Origin: Morchella semilibera
Lineage: Eukaryota; Ascomycota; Pezizomycetes; Pezizales; Morchellaceae
Reading direction: 5' to 3'
Assembly (NCBI GenBank): GCA_009192285.1
Contig: CM018605.1
Location: 1,901,247 to 1,965,246, forward strand
DNA: 64,000 bases
Shown here: piece after piece, positions 36,218 to 48,052 of the stretch
Numbering within the stretch: position 1 is the first letter of the stretch
How the letters are laid out: every line of letters begins with the position of its first letter
Notes under the pieces: generated by a model
The model's input: the letters and a program-made list of their open reading frames with translations, nothing else
The model's database searches: none
What the model was told of the DNA's origin: nothing
Position numbers and translations under genes: made by a program

Positions 36218-37694
36218 TTAGTTGCTAATGGCTCTCTTGCCATAAACCCTTAACCTTTTTACTCCGCCATCTGGAATGATGACCATCTTTACATGTGTCA
36301 CGACATTGCCTGATACACTCTTCAGCATTGTTGAAGGAAAAGCGTGCTCTTTGTCTGCTTCGCATGGATGTGCATCGACGATTTTTTGCCACTCGGGCGC
36401 GCTCGCGGATACAAGATGATCGGACCCAGCATCTATCGCGTAAATCTCGACGGCCTGAGGAAAGTTACCGCGGAAATGAAGTGTATCAACTACAATTTCT
36501 TCGATATACCCTGGAGCACCCTTTTCAGATGGGCAAAAAGAACAGTCAGTTTACACCTCGAGGTCTATTTTCGAAAAGAAAAATGCCCTCAAAGACCAAG
36601 TGTTAGGCAAAACTTACGAGCTTTACTATCACCCAGTCTACATGTCCCGCCTCTCTACTACGTTTGGTCTCCCAACCATCACCCATATCCTTACCCCTAC
36701 CCGGGAGCAACAGGTTGTCTTTAGTACCATAGTGTTGATCACTGCAGGAGACTGCTAGTCCCCCAGATGAAACATGAGCAAGGTCGATTATTGACTCTGG
36801 GTCGGATGGAAACACGGGTACAGCGTTTCCATAAAGGCGGAAACGAGCTATCCCTGTAAATTTGTGTCAACCTTATTGTGCTGCGCTGGACGCAGATTAA
36901 GATTAACGAACCTCCATCTGGATATATGTTCAGCCTTACGTGGGAATAGGCTTTTTTTGTCGGTTCATCTAGCTTCCAAAAGTGTCTCTGAGACGGGCCT
37001 GTCCCCTGTTTTGAGAGGATCTCTTCCCACTGGAAACCGGTGTCAGTTACAAACCAACTACCATGAATAGGCTTTACATAAGGAATAAATGTCTAACCGC
37101 AGTGTCTGCATCAGGATGGCTACCATCAAGAAATGTGCCCTCGACTGAAATTGCCGGCGCATGGTTGCCGTTGAAATAACTCGTGTCGATTTCAACCCCA
37201 ACCACAGTTCCGCTCGCAACTCCGAGCTATAGATATTATTATAAGTTCTAGAATCCAAATAAAACCACATCTGTCCTCGCCAGATTTACCTTTATTACCA
37301 CCCAGTCTGCCGGCTGCTTGTTATGCCTCCTGGTCTCCCACCTACGTTTAACTGAGTCAGATGAGGAATTCCCTTGGTATTTTAAGCCCAAGGTTGGGGG
37401 GGGGGGGGGAATACCCATCATACCACGCCCCCGTTGGGACAAAAACTCCGGGTTTATGGATAGGTGCCGCTGGATTGATTAAATTCTCTGCATCTGCGAA
37501 AAACTGGTTGCTGAATTCGAGTACTTGACCACCGAGTGCTGCACTAATGAGGTCTATGTCGCAGGTATTCTTGTTAGCTAGCTATATTGGACATGGCACA
37601 TAAGTGGTCCCGTGACCAGCAAAACCGAGTTCCTACCAATGCTAGAAGACCTAAAAGTCTCTTGAACCTGAGATATATCGATACGTTGAGGCAT
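36218..37694 (-). CDS. DAL2: Allantoicase
   Basis: Hydrolyses allantoate to ureidoglycolate and urea in purine-nitrogen catabolism. Seven exons agree in phase for 344 residues, the usual family size: 37694-37637, 37553-37415, 37341-37290, 37226-37098, 37029-36912, 36853-36618 and 36520-36218. Both halves of the duplicated allantoicase fold are present. The first holds 'DLISAALGGQVLEFSNQFFA', 'WYDGWETRRHN' and 'DWVVIKLGVASGTVVGVEID'; the second holds 'DNLLLPGRGKDMGDGWETKR' and 'GHVDWVIVKLG'. The tail 'IPDGGVKRLRVYGKRAIS' is typical. Intron 2 holds a G/C14 run at 37396-37409 just inside the donor. No other urate or allantoin gene is nearby, so it is not clustered here. Confidence 0.96.
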
Positions 37695-39149
37695 TGTTTG
37701 CTTAATTGTGTACTTTTTTGTATGACAGGAGGTGGTGAGGAGGGGCTGTGGCGGGTGAAGATATAGATACGGTATTGGTTAACTGCTTATCGGCTGTTCC
37801 CGCGAGTCGGGTCCTGCCGCTTAGAGCAGAATACCTAACTAGCGTATCACACTGCCACGCGAGGCTTTATGATACTATTTCTTGACTTGTACTTTTTACA
37901 GATACATCCCTACTACTCTACAGACGGTAAACCTCTCACTCTCTCACACCACATATTCTATGCTACAGTTTGGCTTAAGGTAATCCATATACCATATACC
38001 ATATACCCGAATCCCAATTCAAGTATTTTTTATGTATCAGTAACTGAAACAAAACGGTTAGGTATGGTGAGAAACGCATAAAGTTATGCTGGTATTTTTA
38101 TCTATGGTACCGAATCTAGGCCTCCTTATAATAATAATACGAGTAGGTGTATGTATACTAACCATAAGGCCGAGACTCTACGAATAGGACTCTAAAGCAG
38201 ATGCGCAACCCCTAGGCCTTACTTAGCCTAGATGTGAGACGTGCAGATTTCCGGGCTTCCTAACATAGCAAGACCTTAACCACCAATTATTGTCACTAAG
38301 CCACACGTTTCTACTGTGGAAAAGTGACTTTGCCACTCAAGCAAGGGTACTCTATTACGTCCGGAATTTCCACGGCTGCAGGCCAAGGGATATCTAGAGT
38401 ATGTACAATAAAATGCTGACTCATAGTACATGTACTTGTGCCTCGACACTTCCAGATCTTCCATAGTCTTCTATCGATTGGATATACATTAAATTGTTCA
38501 ATATTTGAAATTACGGCATTAAATTCTGTCACTCGAACCTGCTCCCCTTGATAGGGTCTGTCTTGGCGGGTGCAGCATACATGTAGCTACTAGGTACATG
38601 GAAACCGGCACGTAACTATCGGGAAAGGCCGAAATATCGGGACAATGAGATAACAGGACTCTTCCGCTGAGGGATCGACTTTGAGTTCCGTATCGAGGTC
38701 TCAAGCCCAGTAAAGATCATCGATGCTGGCCAAAACAAACAGTGAAAGTATAGAGAGCGTTAAGTTCATCATACAGCCTATGAAATGTTTCTGCGCAGTC
38801 ATAGGAGATTATCCCTAAAGGAGAGTAAAATTAACATTACTTAGCTCACTATTGTAGTGTGCTGATGAGCGTAAGACAAAAAAATAACCATAGCGCTGGC
38901 ACAAATTATGTGTTTTCCAGCAATTATGATAATTACTGCAAGCATAAACAATAATGGTACAACAGCTTCATCTATGCACACGTTAGGAAACAAAAGAATT
39001 CGCAAAATCCATAGTACCCCCCCCCCCATCCCCAAGAAAAGACAAAAGAGATGCATAATGTATCTGACCTTCCATTCTAGAGTGTCATTTTCTAGGGGCT
39101 AGAAGTTCTTTCTCTCGCTCCGAAGGTCCTATATAATTAAGCCAAGATC
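37695..39149. other. Intergenic region
   Basis: About 1.45 kb, AT-rich, with TACATGTA near 38426 and 38577, a short 'ataccatataccatatacc' tandem at about 37988 and a poly-C run near 39017. A GGTTAAGG motif on the minus strand near 38280 resembles a tRNA A box, but nothing tRNA-like folds around it. No gene seen. Confidence 0.5.
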
Positions 39150-39944
39150 TCAATCAATCGTCAAACACATAATCTTCCCACGAGGCGGGCGTTTTGTAGC
39201 TTGCAGTCTCTCGTTATAGTTATCATTACGCTTTAGTTTCCGGACTGCCCGAATCTTGAGTCTTTGTCCAAACTTTCTTAATGTGAAGACCGTACGTTGA
39301 GCCATTATATTAGTCTTTTCTTTGGGCGTTAATTTCATATTCTTAGCCTCCCATTCCTCAATGAATCTACTCAGTAAGATAGATAGCTCTTGGTCTGACA
39401 TAGAATAGTCGATAACCCAACTATCAGGACATTTCCACACCATGCTAATCGCAGGGCCGAATCTGACGATAATATCCCATTGACCAACGCATTTGAGGCA
39501 TATACAATAAAAGCCCCAAAAATTCCAAATCCATGCACGCCTCTCTACGACATTGTCCTCAAGCCTCGTCTCTTTAGCAAGATTAGGGGCCTGGGATAAT
39601 GTTCTTCTTGCCCTTTCTGGGGCTGGTTTATTGAGCCATTGAGAAACCAAGTAACACCTCGTGAGCTCTTCACCCGCCTTGATATCTCTGTATGCATAGA
39701 GCCGGATCCGTTTAACATTCGTGCATGGGTCATGTTCCTCGATTTGGAACATGTTTGGTATGCAGCTGTGGTTGATTGTCATGAATGTTTTGCCTATGCC
39801 GCTACTCCAAACATTGTTATCAAAGCATATCGAGAGGATAGGCTGCCCGCGGTGTATATTTTGCCTTGCAAATAAACCATATCCAGCATCTGTCTTGGTG
39901 TGCAGCTTTCCCCAACATTTTCCCCAACACTTTCCCCAATCCAT
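39150..39944 (-). CDS. Compact SET-domain protein, paralog 1
   Basis: Single exon, 264 residues. Canonical SET landmarks are 'AGYGLFARQNIHRGQPI' (SET-N), 'FMTINHSCIPNMF' (the NHSC cofactor motif), 'YRDIKAGEELTRCY' (SET-C with catalytic Tyr) and post-SET 'CICLKCVGQW'. Only about 30 residues separate SET-N from NHSC, where SMYD/SET5-like proteins have a long SET-I/MYND insert, so this is a minimal form. Substrate unknown. The N-terminus carries a 15 bp tandem duplication ('WGKCWGK'). The C-terminus is Lys/Arg-rich. It is clearly paralogous to 54528-55214. Confidence 0.85.
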   Translation of the reverse strand: MDWGKCWGKCWGKLHTKTDAGYGLFARQNIHRGQPILSICFDNNVWSSGIGKTFMTINHSCIPNMFQIEEHDPCTNVKRIRLYAYRDIKAGEELTRCYLVSQWLNKPAPERARRTLSQAPNLAKETRLEDNVVERRAWIWNFWGFYCICLKCVGQWDIIVRFGPAISMVWKCPDSWVIDYSMSDQELSILLSRFIEEWEAKNMKLTPKEKTNIMAQRTVFTLRKFGQRLKIRAVRKLKRNDNYNERLQATKRPPRGKIMCLTID

Positions 39945-42900
39945 TTCGACAGGTAGTTTGCGAAAGAAATGATCAGTGGATATCCGTATGTGCCTCCCTG
40001 CGGCCTTACTTGCGTTTGTAGGGGCCTAAGATGAAGAGGAAACGGTATACTCAGTTGAGTGAATATGACTAGCTTTGGTATGCACACACCCTAGGCAACT
40101 AGATTAGGAGATATAGAGGATTAAAACCTTTTCTCTGAGAACGAAGGTGCTTAACTAAATGTGATTAATGGATCATGAAGGATGTATTGGTGAGGTTAGG
40201 GGTTGGTGGTTGGTAGCGTCGACGTTAGTTAGTGTCATAGGGTGGCCAAAGCTAGCTCGTAACATCTACATGTAGTGAAAGGTCACTTATCAAAGTTTTA
40301 ACAAACACCCTAGCAACAATGACAACTGGTTGCGTGTCTACACTGTATCACTCCAATACACACTGCTCGAGTGTAATTTATATACCTACATGTATGTAAT
40401 ACCATATGACCAGCCTACTGGGTCACCTACGTACATAATGTATCTGCATAAATCCAATGATCGAAACTAGGGGTCGACATTAACGGCCACACCACGGGAC
40501 CACTATATCTACATATACACATTTTTTCCCGGTCATGTATTCACGTAGGTATCAGAAGAGTGGTTTATTAAAAAGTTTCGGGGTCAACCTCAGGTCACGA
40601 GGGCTTGTCGAGTGATTTCTGGTGACTAAGAGTCATGCACCTGCCGGGTATCCGGAAAGCATCCATCCTCTAGATACATGTAATTATATATTGATGAATT
40701 TTTTTATATATAATATATTCTTATCATAAGCTTAAAAAGTTTGTCTACAGAGACGGCAGTTTACGACTTTGTGGCCCAACTACATGTACTCTCAGAAAAG
40801 GACCGGAGATACATACCATGCATGATAGGATACCAGCCTTCAAATTTATGATATATCTACGAGTCGCACGGCGTCATCGCCTCATATTTTATAAAGGCAC
40901 ACATGATGAGCATCTAGGGTTAACGCTCTAGAGCACTCTACATGAAGTAGGTACGTACTTTCATGCACGACTGGAGACAAAAACAAAAATCTCTATGCAA
41001 AACAATACTTACTTTTCCTGGTGCCGTCGATCTATGAACAGTCATATTCTCTATCCCAAATCGATCCCGGAACAAACCATGGATGTGTGCAACTCAGCTT
41101 TGCAGTATCATAGACGTCAATATGTATGTATATGTACCGGTACCATCGAACGGATCCATAAGAGTTCTAGCCGTCAGTAAGCGAACCGTAGGAACTTTAC
41201 TTTTTGATGTATATTCTCACCATTGTAGGGCCGGCAGCGCGGGTGTCGCGCACAAATCTGCATGATGTAGGAAAGGGTCTCTGCGCTAAATCTGATGCTC
41301 TTCGAATTACATCCCTGTGGCATCGCAACTTCACATCTGCTAGTGGTGCGGCGGGAAGGTGGGGTGGAAGAACACCTTGTAATGGGGTTTTTTAACAAGG
41401 AGCTTCTAAGCCAAGTTCGCTTATCGTGCATAATACTAGATATAGCGGACGGTACCGGCCCTTCGAGGGATGGGTTCTTCTTGAATCGATGGTTAGGAGA
41501 GCATGTATATAGTAGATACACGAAACAGAAAGTCTCGTGAAGACTTTGGTACATACAGATGGAATTTCCCTAACTGTAGGTACCGTAATTTTGTACAACT
41601 ACATGTAGTTTTACGGCTTATTCCGCATCACATTATGATCGGTGAAACGTCATTCTCCATACCATAGCTTATTGATTACTATTGTGGGAAATAAATTTTT
41701 TATAATTTCGGTTCCGACAAAAAGCAATGCCCTTGGGTGTAAAAAGCTTATCCTACAATCGGGCCAATAAAAATCCACAAAAATAAAAATCGATTTGCAA
41801 TCATGAGAAACTTGAAACACACATGCTGTATTGCGGTAATTTATATTGGTGGATGAAATGCTTGTTCTTAGGCTTGTGTTAGCTGCATCGTGAGGTGAGA
41901 CCAGTATTGCAGGCGAAGGCATATAGGATCTAAAGGGCTAAGCAACTACATAATATGTACATGAAGTATGTAGGGGCTGTTACTGATGATCATGATCATC
42001 TCGAATGATACCTCATACTCTAGCTCTACCCAAGTAAATATCAACACCTGATGCCGGCGACCCGAGAATGTCTGTTACCAGGAGCCAGAAAGTTGGTAAT
42101 ACTTGGGTACATCTAGTTAACGGAGGGATCACGCCGCACTGATGGAGAACTATGGGGAAGGCCATGGATAGTGGAAACTGACTGGGTTCAAAGCTCGAAA
42201 GAGGTTTCTTGAGCCCATGTGGGAGAGATCAAGTTCAGGTGCGGGATTTATTTGCCATTCGCTCTGGTGATGTCTGTGATGAGTTAATCTGCATTCCTGT
42301 ACCCCTACTACACATGTCTAATGCTAAGATGTGCACACCAATTCACCTGCTCTATTCTACACTGGGCAAAGTAAATATAAGAGGTCATGCACTGACACAT
42401 ACCTCCCACCTATCATGTTTTGAATACTATACTCTGCAAGATCTGATACATTTATTATTGAAGCTTTCAGTTGGTGGGTAGTAGGATTTGTGATACTCTT
42501 TGCTAATAATCATATTGTTGGTAGATCTATCTAGAATTTAGTGGAGTTACGCGAAAATACTTGGTAACGGCAAGGCTCAATGTGCAGAGACCTAAAATCT
42601 GGAGACGCTGAAATCTGTCGAAAGAGCTGAGACTCTACACTGGATCAATGCTCTGCTCGAATCCGGTTGTATATCTGCTACTTCTTTTGACAGGCCTTGC
42701 CGATTTATAACAGCAACATAAAGAGGGATAATCAGGGTGCATGTTGATATTAGTTAAACAGCAAAGAAAACCGAGCGGGCAAGTCGGCGGGCGGGAGTTA
42801 CATACATAACATGCATGCAGTTGCAAAACCCCGGTATCGTACCTCTCCACCTTCGTCATCAACGCTCTAACTTAGCGCGGAACACCTTCTGTTGATTGTT

Positions 42901-43834
42901 CGCGCGTTCCAGAAGTCAGAGGAACAATAGGACGTTGAAATCGAAAGAAATCAATAAATCGAAGTCACAAGTCAGCCGCCACTGCAGAACAGCCGCCCAC
43001 CGAAACATCTGCCCTACCCTTCCCTTATTCTTTGATTCGTATCCAACCGGAAGCCGGGCAGCCCGTTGAAACCTATCTGTATGTATCTGTCTTCTATCTG
43101 CAGTACACCAACCGACTTACTTACTCACGAAGTGCTCACTAATAAGTAGAGCAGAGTACCCCTCATCCTCGCCATCTCTACTCCTCCTTCTTCTACTTCT
43201 ACTTTCACTTCCTTTCACTTCCTACTTCCACTTCCCACTTCCCCTACTCCTACTCCTTATCATAATTCTCCTCTGTCATCCTCTTCCTTACGTCTTATCT
43301 TTATTGGGTAACCTCACCTGGTCTCCTTTCTCCGCCGATTCACCTCCGTGGATCGTTATCTGCCAGTTGAACTGGTGGTGGTGGCGACATATCACTTTTC
43401 ACTGTAAGTCGAACTTACCTTCTATGCAGATTTTTTTTCTTTCTCCTTTCTTCCGTTGAAGATATAGTTTGAATCTGGGATTCTGTACTGGGTCTGGGAC
43501 TTTCACTGGTGTTGTTGCCCGTCGTTGTTTTTTTTTTTTTTTTTTCTTTTTTTTTTTTTGTTAGTCTGCCTTTTTTCTGGTATTTTTTATTGTGGGCCCC
43601 AAGTGGCGGGGGAAAGTGTATTTGAAATCTGATTTGAGGGCCAACGTGAATTTTGCGCCAGTCACACTTTCTAACCTACATAACCTATAGGCTACCCTCT
43701 ATCTCGCCGCCTCTTTCTCTCTTATTTCTCTATCGGAGAACAGTTACAGCCAGTAATCTAGTTGCGGCTCATAAGGGAAAAAGCCCCTGCATTTTACCCC
43801 TCAATCACCCGCGATCCTCCAAAATTCCAACGCA
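39945..43834. other. Gene-poor region and REI1 promoter
   Basis: Nearly 4 kb. From 39945 to 42900 it is AT-rich with TACATGTA at about 40264, 40387, 40674, 40780 and 41599, the last in the same 14 bp palindrome as 22835-22848. Frames at 41174-41554 (minus) and 41295-41540 (plus) overlap in a more GC-rich island, but neither shows a recognisable domain. From about 42900 the DNA becomes C/T-rich, ending in poly-T near 43530; this is probably the promoter and long leader of REI1, perhaps with a 5' UTR intron starting at 43404. Confidence 0.5.
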
Positions 43835-45635
43835 ATGACGTCTGTCCTCTCATCCGTTGCACCCTCCCTGCAGAAACCGCCGCTTTCGCAAACTCATCCC
43901 TACACATGCAATGCCTGCCAGGTCGCCTTTCGTAACAATGACCAACAACGTACTCATTACCACACCGACTGGCAGTAAGTGGAATTTCTGAATCATTCTT
44001 GAATTTTTCTTTCACCCAAGTTTGCATGTGCTGATTGTTATTGCGCGCCGCAGTCAATACAATGTGAAGCGCAAGGTTGCGTCGTTGCCACCGCTCTCTT
44101 CCGAGACATTTGCCGAGAAGGTGCTTAGTGCTCAAGCCAGCAACAGGTTGGAACGTGAGCGTGCGTCTTTTGAAAAGAATTGCTCGGCGTGCAACAAAGT
44201 TTACTATTCCCAAAATGCATATGCAAACCACCTTGGATCCATGAGACATAAGCAAAATGCTTCATCAGGCTTGAACAATCTCCGCGCTGGCGGGAATGCG
44301 TTCAACGGCACAGGAAAGTCTGGGCGAGTCATTGATGACAAGGACGAAACTGCCAGCGTCGTTAGCAGTACCTTTTCATTGGGCGACCCTGTTGCAACCA
44401 CCGTTGAGGTTGACGCTATCCAGAATCAATCGCACAGGGATAAAGAGAGCGAGATTGCAGATGCTGAGTTTGCCAACGTTGTCAAGGGTCTGAAAATCTC
44501 GGATGATGCCCAAAAGAAGGACACCACCGCCCCATCAGGTGAAGAAGTCAAGGCGTCTGAGGAAGAGCCAACGGAACTTGCATTGGAGGCTTGTCTTTAC
44601 TGCTCCTATGTCTCGCCTTCTCTAGAGCTCAACGTTTCTCACATGACAAAGGCCCACGGTCTTTTTATTCCCGAACGGTCTTTTCTGGTGGACCTGGAGG
44701 GCTTGATCCGCTATCTGGGTAAAAAGCTCCTTCTCGGAAACCAGTGCCTATACTGCAACAAAACGAAGGGGGGATTGGAAGGTGTGAGGACACATATGAA
44801 GGACAAGGGTCATACTATGCTTGGTTTTGAGAGCGAGGAACAGCAAGTGGAACTTGGCCAATTTTATGACTTCCGCAGCTCTTATAGTGATGCAGAAGAA
44901 CACGAGGGTTCTGGAGATGAAGGGGAAACCGAGCCTAAACAAAGAGGCCTCAAGCCCAATTACATTGTCCGTAAAGAGGGGGAAGTTGATGATGAGTGGG
45001 AGGGTGTATCCGATGGTGGTTGGGAGACAGATTCTAGTGCGAGCTCCCTCGACTCGACAGAACTCTGCGCGGTTCCCATTGACCAGAATGGTCATTCCCA
45101 CAAACATCATGGCAAATCTGAAAGGCACCATATGCAGGATGGGTGGCATAGCCATGCTCACTCTCGCGCGCATGTCCATGCTGTCTACCACGATGACTAC
45201 GAACTGCATCTTCCATCTGGTCGCTCAGTTGGTCACCGCTCATTGAACCGCTATTATCGCCAGAACCTGAGGGATCACCCCTTGAACGATAAGGAGGTCC
45301 GTAGGATTGCGGATACCCCATACCCACGCTCAGGCGATGAAACAGAATTCGTATCGGATGACGAAGAGGATGGTGGCGTTGTTGTTGCTCTTGATAGCAC
45401 TGCAACACCATCAAACAGACGAAGGTCTGCCAGGGAGGAGAAAAGACTGGCACTCATCAGCAGAGCCAATGGAGGATTGGGTATGCTTGGTGTCAGCAAT
45501 GCCAAGAAGAAGGAGGTATCGACCATGGAAAAGAGAAGTCGGGACATGGACCAAAGAGGAAGGAAACGTTACGAATGGGGAACTGAGAAGAGATCAAACA
45601 AACAAAAGCATTACAGGGACCCGTTACTGCAGTAG
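43835..45635 (+). CDS. REI1: REI1-type C2H2 zinc-finger factor for 60S ribosome maturation
   Basis: Cytoplasmic pre-60S factor that helps recycle Arx1-Alb1 and probes the nascent-chain exit tunnel. Exons 43835-43974 and 44054-45635 give 573 residues. Finger 1 is at about residues 25-50 ('YTCNACQVAFRNNDQQRTHY'), finger 2 at about 98-122 ('NCSACNKVYYSQNAYANHLG'), finger 3 near 255-280 ('CLYCSYVSPSLELNVSHMTK') and finger 4 near 310 ('CLYCNKTKGGLEGVRTHMKD'). An acidic linker and the conserved C-terminal 'HLPSGRSVGHRSLNRYYRQN' follow; the tail 'KSNKQKHYRDPLLQ'-like end (here RSNKQKHYRDPLLQ) is basic. The leader is long and pyrimidine-rich, typical of translation-related genes. Confidence 0.96.
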
Positions 45636-46866
45636 ATGCGGGGGAGTCTTATGGTGGCTACTGGCATATTTTCTTTCTTTCTCTCATGTGTCGCTCTTTA
45701 CAGGATGGTGTTTACGAGATTGGCTGGTAATTGACGTTTGCTTTGGCTTCAAATGCGTGCAATATAATCAATCCCCTTGCATTTTTTTGTGCTTATTATC
45801 CCTATTTCATCTACTTGGGCCCATGTGTTTTCTTCTCAAAGACTGCGAGCTTCTAGCTAGCATGAGTGGTGTTTTTCTTTTCTTTTTCTTTTTCTCTCCT
45901 TCTTTCCAAAAGTTTCAATGATTCCTGTGATGTGCAAGTTCATTCTTTTTTTTTTTTGCTCTTTCTTGCCTGCATTTTACGGGTCTGATGATTGATGGAT
46001 CATGATTCTGTATGCGTTTAGGGTGTTTCCCCTGTTTTGCATTTTTTTCCTCTATTGGATTTGATGGTGTTTTCGGCTCGACCGGCGGCGTATTGGGGGT
46101 GGGTCAGTGGTTGGTACTGGGGGGGGGGGGATGGGGTGAATAAAGTCAATAATAGAGCGGCGTTTTTTATTATTATTGGATAATAACTTTGATGATGTGT
46201 AGAGAGGTGATAAAATAGGAGAGGAGAGGGAGGGGGGGCACATTCACGAAATATCACTCGGGGCCGCTGCCTGATTACCCTGTCTTGTCTAACACCTGTC
46301 AAGTGCAATTAGAGGCATCACAATATGGACTACACATATATAACCAACCAACCAACCACCGCACAACGCAAAAACAAAAAGGAAGGATGTGTAGAGAAAA
46401 AACAAAGAAACAAATCAAAGCCAGCCAGCAAACAAGCACGCGCAGTCGCATGAATGAACCCCTCTCTTATCTTATCCCACCCCGCTCGAGAAGAAGAAAA
46501 GTGCGCATGCTGCAAGCAGAGTAAGTGTATTTACTCCCCGGCCCTTTGGGAATCGTACGGCAGGTAGGCAGGTAGGTGAGTGGGAAATGTGGTTTTCTTG
46601 TGTGTGCAGTTAATTCTGGGAGAAGGTGTAGGAGGTAGGAAGAGGCAGGAAGAGGTACCTATGCAGGTGTATGTAGACAGATGCGTGGTGTGGCGGTCCC
46701 CGTCCCCGTCGGTGCGGAGGAGGAGGAGTGGGTGGGAACCCTAACCCTGTGTATAATAATGGTGATGAATAATGGGCAGTGATCATTGACACTCACTGCC
46801 GCTTCACAAAACTACCTAAATGGTTTTATTTTTTTTTATTTTTTTTTTCCCCTTTACCTACATACT
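45636..46866. other. Convergent intergenic region
   Basis: About 1.2 kb. T-rich 3' flank of REI1, a G9-10 run near 46120, an 'accaaccaaccaacc' microsatellite near 46343 and a two-unit CCCTAA match near 46739. No gene seen. Confidence 0.5.
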
Positions 46867-48052
46867 CTACTTACTGTCCCACATCTGGCGCACATTGAGG
46901 TTGACCCTCTTTCCCGCCATCCACCCGTCCCAGTCCCCCACCCCCCCTTCCTCCCCGCCGCCGCCGCCGGGGAAGGAGTCGAGGGGGCGCGGACACGTGC
47001 CTGCCAGCACGCGCGGGACAGAGTGCCACGCCCAGCGGCTGGCCCCGCCCATGACGACGACGTCGCCCGAGCGCACGCGGAGCACCAGCACCGGCGGGGG
47101 GCCAGGGTCCTCCGTGGTCGGGGGGAGGCCGATGGTGAAGAGGGCGTCGCACCCAACGGAGATGCTGACGAGCGCGGCGCGCGACGACTCCGACACGTCG
47201 CGGTGCGGCGAGAGCGTATCGCCCGGGGAGTAGAGGTTTGCGATTGCGGCCTGGGGCGTGATTGTTTCTGGTAGCTGTTGCGCACCCGGTCAGCTGCTGG
47301 TGGGACGTGGGGGGGTGCGGTGCGTGTGTACAAGCCCTGATATCAGCGCTGCCAGGTCGGCGGGGAAGGCGGGGTTGTCGGCCGGGTACTCCTTGCGCGT
47401 CCAGTCGTATTGGCCGCCGAGCGTGAGCCAGCGGAGCTTGCGGTCGAGCATGCGCTGGGCGGTGAGCGGGCTGTGGGTCTCTGGGTTGCGTGGCGGGAGC
47501 GGGGCCGTGCGCGGGAGGGCGAAGAAGCTGCGGTTGCGGTCGCTGTAGGGGAGGGTGTGGTGCGCGTGCAGGTTTGTGAGGTGCGTGGGGTTGGAGAGGT
47601 GTGTGTGGAGGAGGGCGTGCAGGAGCGTACGCTGCGTGGGCGCCGGGAGGAGCGACGGGATCATCTGTAGACCTGGAGAGAGAGAGGGTGAGAGAGGTTT
47701 GTGGAGCGGGGTCTGGGGGGGGGGAGGTACCGGGAACGGAGTCGTGCTCGTAGATGGGCGCGTCCCCGACTACTACTACCGCTGTCTCGGGTTCATCGCC
47801 GGCGCCAACGGCGTCCCGGAAGGCGGTGAATGTCCGCTGGGCCCTCTCGGCCGGGACGTGGCCCACGAGCTTGAGCTGCGGTGGTGCGCCACTGCTGCTG
47901 CTGCTGCGGAAGTCGAGGATTGTGGGGTCGTGGGCGAGGGCCGGGAGGGGGAGCTTCTGGTAGGTTTTGTGGACGGCGCGGATGTGGGCGGGGGGGGTGT
48001 GGTGGGCGTGGGAGAGCGGTGGTGGGGCGGGGGCGGGGGCGGGGGCGGGCAT
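46867..48052 (-). CDS. AlkB-family 2-oxoglutarate/Fe(II) dioxygenase, ALKBH1/Abh1 type
   Basis: Three exons (48052-47731, 47672-47332, 47274-46867) in phase give 356 residues. ALKBH1 homologues demethylate nucleic acids, including tRNA. Residues 1-15 are Pro/Ala-rich. Catalytic landmarks are 'LSPHRDVSESSRAALVSISV' with the H-x-D iron ligands, 'GDVVVMGGASRWAWHSVPRV' with the distal His, and 'RVNLNVRQMW' with the 2-oxoglutarate-binding Arg pair. 'NLYSPGDTL' and 'SVGCDALFTIG' match the ALKBH1 subgroup. The gene is very GC-rich, and its three exons are split by introns of 57-58 bp, one with a C10 run. Confidence 0.93.

Noticed and set aside
38160-38290. Possible tRNA-derived SINE on the minus strand (GGTTAAGG motif)
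   Set aside because: Only an A-box-like match; no B box or tail.
41174-41554. Overlapping frames on both strands in a GC-richer island
   Set aside because: Both strands are open, splice-like signals exist on both, and no motif favours either. I could not choose a model.
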